From Enterobacter_D sp963521185 (GTDB taxonomy: Bacteria > Pseudomonadota > Gammaproteobacteria > Enterobacterales > Enterobacteriaceae), in NCBI GenBank assembly GCA_963521185.1, contig CAUQTV010000007.1, forward strand, positions 62,001 through 126,000: DNA of 64,000 nt, given 5' to 3'. Positions within the stretch are counted from its first letter, which is position 1; every line of letters begins with the position of its first letter. The translations under genes were made by a program, and so were the position numbers. The notes under the pieces are model-generated. The model worked only from the letters and a program-made list of their open reading frames with translations, made no database searches and was not told the DNA's origin. Of this stretch, positions 59,581 through 64,000 are shown piece after piece.

Positions 59581-61038
59581 ATGACAATAACTCCACAACA
59601 CCTGATTGCGCTGCTACCGCTGCTGATCGTCGGATTGACGGTGGTGGTTGTGATGCTCTCCATTGCGTGGCGACGCAACCACTTTCTCAATGCCACGCTG
59701 TCGGTCATTGGGCTTAACGCCGCGTTAGTTTCGCTCTGGTTTGTTGGCCAGGCGGGAGCAATGGACGTCACGCCGCTGATGCGCGTCGACGGTTTCGCGA
59801 TGCTGTACACCGGGCTGGTTCTGCTGGCGAGCCTCGCAACCTGTACCTTTGCCTATCCGTGGCTGGAAGGCTACAAGGACAACAAAGAAGAGTTTTACCT
59901 GCTGGTGCTGATTGCTGCCCTCGGCGGCATTCTGCTGGCGAACGCCAACCACATGGCCGCGCTGTTCCTCGGCATTGAACTGATTTCTCTGCCGCTGTTC
60001 GGTCTGATTGGCTATGCGTTCCAGCAAAAACGTTCCCTGGAAGCGAGCATCAAATACACCATTCTGTCCGCCGCGGCTTCGTCGTTCCTGCTGTTCGGTA
60101 TGGCTCTGGTGTACGCACAGTCCGGCAACCTGGCGTTCCAGGCTATCGGTAAGAGCCTCGGCGACGGCATGCTGCACGAGCCGCTGCTGCTGACTGGTCT
60201 GGGTCTGATGATCGTCGGTCTTGGCTTCAAGCTGTCGCTGGTGCCGTTCCACCTGTGGACACCGGACGTGTATCAGGGCGCACCGGCCCCGGTCTCTACG
60301 TTCCTCGCCACCGCCAGCAAAATCGCTATTTTTGGCGTGGTGATGCGTCTGTTCATGTACGCGCCGGTCGGTGACAGTGAAGCGGTCCGCGTGGTGCTGG
60401 GGATTATCGCCTTTGCGTCGATCATCTTCGGTAGCCTGATGGCGCTAAGCCAGACCAACATCAAACGTCTGCTCGGTTACTCGTCGATCTCTCACTTAGG
60501 CTATCTGATGGTGGCGCTGATCGCGCTGCAAAGCGGGCAGATGTCGATGGAAGCGGTGGGCGTTTATCTGGCCGGTTACCTGTTCAGCAGCCTTGGCGCG
60601 TTCGGTGTGGTCAGCCTGATGTCCAGTCCGTATCGTGGCCCGGACGCCGATTCACTCTTCTCCTACCGTGGTCTGTTCTGGCATCGCCCGATCCTGGCCG
60701 CCGTGATGACAGTGATGATGCTGTCGCTGGCCGGTATCCCAATGACGCTGGGCTTTATCGGTAAGTTCTACGTACTGGCGGTCGGTGTGCAGGCCAACCT
60801 GTGGTGGCTGACCGGTGGCGTGGTTCTCGGTTCAGCGATTGGTCTTTACTACTACCTGCGCGTAGCGGTAAGCCTGTATCTCAGCGCGCCGCAGCAGCTC
60901 AACCGCGATGCACCGTCAAACTGGCAGTACAGCGCGGGCGGGATTGTGGTGCTGATCTCTGCATTGCTGGTGCTGCTGCTCGGTGTCTACCCGCAGCCGC
61001 TCATCGACATTGTCATGCTGGCTAAGCCGCTGATGTAA
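59581..61038 (+). CDS. nuoN: NADH-quinone oxidoreductase subunit N
   Basis: A 485-residue antiporter-like proton pump nearest the quinone module. Recognised by AALFLGIELISLPLFGLIGY (Glu ~133), FKLSLVPFHLWTPDVYQGAP (Lys ~217) and QTNIKRLLGYSSISHLGYLM. Length as in E. coli. Last gene of the nuo operon; a strong terminator follows. Confidence 0.98.
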   Translation: MTITPQHLIALLPLLIVGLTVVVVMLSIAWRRNHFLNATLSVIGLNAALVSLWFVGQAGAMDVTPLMRVDGFAMLYTGLVLLASLATCTFAYPWLEGYKDNKEEFYLLVLIAALGGILLANANHMAALFLGIELISLPLFGLIGYAFQQKRSLEASIKYTILSAAASSFLLFGMALVYAQSGNLAFQAIGKSLGDGMLHEPLLLTGLGLMIVGLGFKLSLVPFHLWTPDVYQGAPAPVSTFLATASKIAIFGVVMRLFMYAPVGDSEAVRVVLGIIAFASIIFGSLMALSQTNIKRLLGYSSISHLGYLMVALIALQSGQMSMEAVGVYLAGYLFSSLGAFGVVSLMSSPYRGPDADSLFSYRGLFWHRPILAAVMTVMMLSLAGIPMTLGFIGKFYVLAVGVQANLWWLTGGVVLGSAIGLYYYLRVAVSLYLSAPQQLNRDAPSNWQYSAGGIVVLISALLVLLLGVYPQPLIDIVMLAKPLM

Positions 61039-61059
61039 TGCGCTAACGCCCACAAAAAA

Positions 61060-61087
61060 ACCGCCGATTCATTCGGCGGTTTTTTTT
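61060..61087. terminator. Bidirectional terminator after nuoN
   Basis: ACCGCCGA-TTCAT-TCGGCGGT with T8 after it and A7 before it. It ends nuoA-N and can also stop the convergent cheV transcript. Confidence 0.93.
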
Positions 61088-61131
61088 ATTGCTCAGCGGC
61101 GCTACGCTTGCAGGGTCGGGGGGAATTGCTG

Positions 61132-61157
61132 GTCGGCTAAGCGTAGCGCCACCCGAC
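61132..61157. repeat. REP-like unit at the 3' end of cheV
   Basis: GTCGGCTAAGCGTAGCGCCA... (61132-61157) is a REP palindrome that touches the cheV stop codon. A degenerate partner (GCGGCGCTACGCTTGCAGGG) lies just upstream at 61096-61115. Confidence 0.7.
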
Positions 61158-62164
61158 TAACCAAACTGTTTGTGGCTGATCAGCGGCCCGCTGACGTTAT
61201 TGGTCGCACGGTCAAGCACTTCCTGAATCACCGCAGAGAGTTCGTTCACTTCAAATTTCGCCACGTAGCCATCGGCCTGCACTTTACGCACGTGATCTTC
61301 GTTCGCGCTGCCGGAGAGTGACGAGTGGATCACAACCGGAATGTGCTTCAGACGCGGATCGGTTTTGATTTTGCGCGTTAAGGTAAAGCCGTCCATTTCC
61401 GGCATTTCCAGATCCGTCAGCACCATCGAAATTTTATCGCTGATCGGCACGCCTTCGGCTTCCGCCTGCTGCGCCAGTTCCAGAATACGTTCCCACGCAT
61501 CTTTGCCGGTGATGTGCATGGTGTTCGGAATGTTCATTGACTCCAGACCTTTGCCCAGCATGGCGCGCGCCACTTTGGAGTCTTCAGCCACAATCGCAAT
61601 CGCACCCGGTTTGATGTTGAATTTCTTCGCTTCTTTCAGGTTCTTCGCATGCATTTCGTGATCGGCTGGCACGATGTCATAGAGGATCTGCTCAACGTCC
61701 AGCACCAGTGCCAGGTTGTTGGAATCCTTATCTTCATCGAGGCAGGCGATACTGGTGATGTAGCGACCGTTTACCGCTTTCTCGGCGGTGTGCACCTGTT
61801 TCCAGTCCAGACGAATAATGTTTTCCACTGACTCCACGGCGAAGGCCTGCACGCTGCGGGCATATTCGGTGATCAGCAAAATATTCAGGCCCGATGCGGG
61901 CTTGCAGCCTGCCACCGCCGCCAAATCAATCACCGGGATAATCTGGTCGCGAATATTCACCATGCCCATCATCGGTGGTTTCATACCGGCGGGGCGAGTG
62001 AAGGTTGGCATGGGCACAATTTCACGCAGCTTAAATACGTTAATCCCAAAGAGTTCAGACTTGGCGTCATGCACCGAAGCGCCAAGGCGGAACAGTAAAA
62101 GCTCAAAGCGGTTTGACAGGGTAAGATTAGCCCTGTCATCAATATCTTTCTGGAAACTATCCAT
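61157..62164 (-). CDS. cheV: Chemotaxis coupling protein CheV
   Basis: A 335-residue protein with a CheW-like domain (~residues 15-165; INVFKLREIVPMPTFTRPAG, GMVNIRDQIIPVIDL) and a C-terminal receiver domain (~187-310). The receiver has the acidic pair E194-D195 (IVAEDSK), phospho-acceptor D251 (VLTDLEMPEMDG) and a Lys in YVAKFEV. CheV links chemoreceptors to CheA, and phosphorylation tunes adaptation. It is found at this place in Salmonella but not in E. coli K-12. Two adjacent ATGs (62167 and 62164) follow GAGGG; the second has better spacing. No other che or fla gene is near. Confidence 0.93.
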   Translation of the reverse strand: MDSFQKDIDDRANLTLSNRFELLLFRLGASVHDAKSELFGINVFKLREIVPMPTFTRPAGMKPPMMGMVNIRDQIIPVIDLAAVAGCKPASGLNILLITEYARSVQAFAVESVENIIRLDWKQVHTAEKAVNGRYITSIACLDEDKDSNNLALVLDVEQILYDIVPADHEMHAKNLKEAKKFNIKPGAIAIVAEDSKVARAMLGKGLESMNIPNTMHITGKDAWERILELAQQAEAEGVPISDKISMVLTDLEMPEMDGFTLTRKIKTDPRLKHIPVVIHSSLSGSANEDHVRKVQADGYVAKFEVNELSAVIQEVLDRATNNVSGPLISHKQFG

Positions 62165-62240
62165 CATGCCCTCGGAGTGAAATGCGTGCGTTAACACTGT
62201 TATCGGCACGCCGGGGGAAAAGTGGAGGTGCGTTTTTACA

Positions 62241-63158
62241 TCAAATTGTGATGACGGCGAAATCTTCCGCCAGAAGTGTGGCGGGAAAGCCTTCGAGACA
62301 CTCATCCAGCAATTTCGCGCAGCCTTCGGCGTCGTAGCGGGAGCTGACGTGGGTGATCACCAGCTTGCCCACCGCGGCCTCTCGCGCCAGTGCCGCCGCC
62401 TGACGCGTCGAACTGTGTCCCCGGCTGTTGGCTTTCTCCTCCATGGCGGTTTCCAGCGTGGCTTCATGCACCATCACATCCACGCCCTTCGCCAGCGCCA
62501 GCGCGGCGGGGCAGGGGGCGGTATCGCCGAAGATCGCCAGTTTTTTACCGGCGGTGGGGGCGGCGATAAAATTACGGCCATCGAGCGTGCGCCCGTCGTC
62601 GAGGGTGACCGTTTCACCAGCTTTTAAACGCTGGAACAGCGGGCCGGGCGTCACGCCCTGTGACACCAGCGCACGGGCATCCAGCGCGCCGGGCTTATCG
62701 TGCTCTTCAATGCGATAGCCCAGGCATTCCACCGGGTGATTAAGTAGATACGCGGTCACTGTGCGCAGACCATCGTCAACGACAAAGCCGGGGCCGACCT
62801 CTTCAATGGTTAACGGGTAATCGGTCCAGGAGCCGCTCAGGCGCAGCGCCGTTTCCACAAACTCGCGCACGCCTTTCGGGCCGTAAATCGTCAGCGGATG
62901 CGCAATACCCGCCATTGAGCGGCTGCACAACAGGCCCGGCAGGCCAAACAGATGATCGCCATGCAGATGCGTAATAAAAATTCGGTCGATTTTGCCTGCG
63001 TGCCAGTGCGTTTCCAGTAGCTGGTGCTGCGTTCCTTCGCCGCAGTCAAACAGCCACAGCGCGGGCTGCGTCGGATGCTGGAGGTTAAGCAGAATCGCGG
63101 TCACGTTGCGCGTGCGCGTCGGCACGCCTGCGGAGGTGCCCAGAAAAATCAGTTCCAT
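62241..63158 (-). CDS. rbn: Ribonuclease BN / tRNase Z (ElaC)
   Basis: A 305-residue metallo-beta-lactamase-fold ribonuclease that processes tRNA 3' ends as endo- and exonuclease. The zinc ligands are H64, H66, D68 and H69 in THLHGDH, then a later His in IFGDTAPC/VHEATLE (Asp, His) and HVSSRYD. The N-terminus MELIFLGTSAGVPTRTRN is characteristic. Same length as in E. coli. It lies 76 bases upstream of cheV on the same strand. Confidence 0.97.
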   Translation of the reverse strand: MELIFLGTSAGVPTRTRNVTAILLNLQHPTQPALWLFDCGEGTQHQLLETHWHAGKIDRIFITHLHGDHLFGLPGLLCSRSMAGIAHPLTIYGPKGVREFVETALRLSGSWTDYPLTIEEVGPGFVVDDGLRTVTAYLLNHPVECLGYRIEEHDKPGALDARALVSQGVTPGPLFQRLKAGETVTLDDGRTLDGRNFIAAPTAGKKLAIFGDTAPCPAALALAKGVDVMVHEATLETAMEEKANSRGHSSTRQAAALAREAAVGKLVITHVSSRYDAEGCAKLLDECLEGFPATLLAEDFAVITI

Positions 63159-63232
63159 ATGTGCACTGCACCCTATGAGATTGCGGAAAAGTCTTTAGTA
63201 TAGCGAGGGTGAAAATGAATAAGGAGCCTCTC

Positions 63233-63694
63233 ATGATCCGCTGGCAAGACCTGCACCATTCTGAACTGAGCGTGGCCGAACTTTACGCGCTGTTAAAACT
63301 GCGCTGCGAAGTGTTCGTCGTTGAGCAAACCTGTCCCTATCTGGACGTTGATGGCGACGATCTGGTTGGGGAGAACCGTCATCTGTTGGGATGGAAAGAT
63401 AATGCGCTGGTGGCGTATGCGAGGATTCTGAAAAGTGACGAGGATTGGGAGCCGGTGGTAATCGGCCGCGTCATCGTCAGTGCCGCAGTTCGCGGTGAAA
63501 AACTGGGTTATCAGCTTATGGAGCGTGCGGTAAACAGTTGCACGCAGCACTGGCCGCAGAGCGCGCAATACCTGGGTGCGCAGGCCCATTTGCAGTCGTT
63601 TTACGCCCATTTCGGCTTCGTACCGGTGACCGGGGTTTATGACGAAGACGGCATCCCGCATATCGGCATGGCGCGGGAAGTTCGCCAGGCGTAA
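63233..63694 (+). CDS. elaA: GNAT-family protein ElaA
   Basis: A 153-residue GNAT-fold protein. Seen: VAELYALLKLRCEVFVVEQ at the N-terminus, the central strand LVAYARIL, and the acetyl-CoA loop region VIGRVIVSAAVRGEKLGYQL (residues ~77-96). The substrate is unknown. ATG 63233 has AAGGAGCCTCTC before it and gives the E. coli length (153); the eight extra codons upstream are not needed. It diverges from rbn. Confidence 0.96.
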   Translation: MIRWQDLHHSELSVAELYALLKLRCEVFVVEQTCPYLDVDGDDLVGENRHLLGWKDNALVAYARILKSDEDWEPVVIGRVIVSAAVRGEKLGYQLMERAVNSCTQHWPQSAQYLGAQAHLQSFYAHFGFVPVTGVYDEDGIPHIGMAREVRQA

Positions 63695-63747
63695 CCGTAA
63701 GTCATTGTCTATAGTTAGCGGACAGGTGCAAAACATGGAGAAAACGA

Positions 63748-64000
63748 ATGACTTATCAATTTTCTGATTCACGTATCGATGACGACCTGACCCTGCTGAG
63801 TGAAACGCTGGAAGAAGTGCTGCGCTCATCGGGCGATCCTGCTGACCAGAAGTACATTGAGCTGAAGGCCCGTGCAGAGCAGGCGCTGCATGACGTGAAA
63901 TCCCGCGTCAGCCAGGCGTCAGACAACTACTATCTGCGCGCAAAACAGGTGGCCTACCGTGCGGATGATTACGTGCACGAAAAACCGTGGCAGGGCATTG
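63748..64000 (+). CDS. elaB: ElaB, DUF883 membrane-anchored ribosome-binding protein, 5' part
   Basis: Translation begins MTYQFSDSRIDDDLTLLSET and runs open to the window end (84 codons). It matches E. coli ElaB (101 residues), a tail-anchored inner membrane protein of the YqjD/ElaB/YgaM (DUF883) family that binds ribosomes and is induced by RpoS in stationary phase. The segment seen is an amphipathic, Glu/Lys/Ala-rich helix ending in YRADDYVHEKPWQGI. The glycine-rich C-terminal membrane helix lies beyond the window. The ribosome site is CATGGAGAAAACGA. Confidence 0.93.
   Translation, partial: MTYQFSDSRIDDDLTLLSETLEEVLRSSGDPADQKYIELKARAEQALHDVKSRVSQASDNYYLRAKQVAYRADDYVHEKPWQGI

Overview
The window is a stretch of enterobacterial chromosome. 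It carries the block mnmC-fabB ... pdxB-usg-truA-dedA-accD-folC-dedD-cvpA-purF-ubiX-argT-hisJQMP ... folX-yfcGFED-pta-ackA-yfbVU-hxpA-yfbS-yfbR-alaA-lrhA-nuoA-N-(cheV)-rbn-elaA-elaB, in the order known from Escherichia/Salmonella. The protein sequences are close to, but not the same as, those of E. coli. The cargo (a D-arabinitol operon, a chemotaxis cheV after nuoN, an extra GH1 enzyme and a Tad-like tail) and the G+C-rich core fit the Enterobacter/Lelliottia/Leclercia/Citrobacter part of the family. I cannot name a species from sequence reading alone.

Bases 1-3370 are accessory DNA, with AT-rich stretches unlike the core. They hold the 3' end of a TadG-like von Willebrand (vWA) pilus-assembly gene, a VirB1-type lytic transglycosylase, a small MglA-like GTPase of the COG2229 kind and a roadblock/LC7 protein. 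Together these look like the tail of a Tad-type pilus locus with its own GTPase/roadblock switch, and this is the most unusual part of the window. The core begins at mnmC (minus strand).

Bases 3390-19366 hold tRNA modification (mnmC, truA), fatty acid synthesis (fabB with FadR and FabR sites; accD), pyridoxal phosphate (pdxB), folate (folC), cell division (dedD), purine synthesis (cvpA-purF under a PurR box) and ubiX. A 6-phospho-beta-glucosidase gene sits between fabB and flk. Bases 19643-23740 are the nitrogen-regulated argT-hisJQMP basic amino acid transporter. Bases 23781-29144 are a complete D-arabinitol cassette: a SorC-type regulator diverging from dehydrogenase, xylulokinase and MFS transporter genes. 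Bases 29164-33820 hold a GNAT gene and the yfcH-folX-yfcG-yfcF-yfcE-yfcD group. Bases 33949-43367 hold the acetate switch (pta-ackA), the yfb genes and alaA. LrhA follows a gene-free region of 950 bases, and then comes the 13-gene nuo operon for NADH:quinone oxidoreductase (45892-61038). The window closes with cheV, rbn, elaA and a truncated elaB.

Two families of small palindromic repeats run through the core. One is REP/BIME-like. The other is a CCCTCTCC/GGAGAGGG hairpin family, with two full-size elements of about 80 bp and several short forms. Members of both families lie inside operons (hisJ-hisQ, nuoF-nuoG, nuoL-nuoM), where they could alter mRNA processing.
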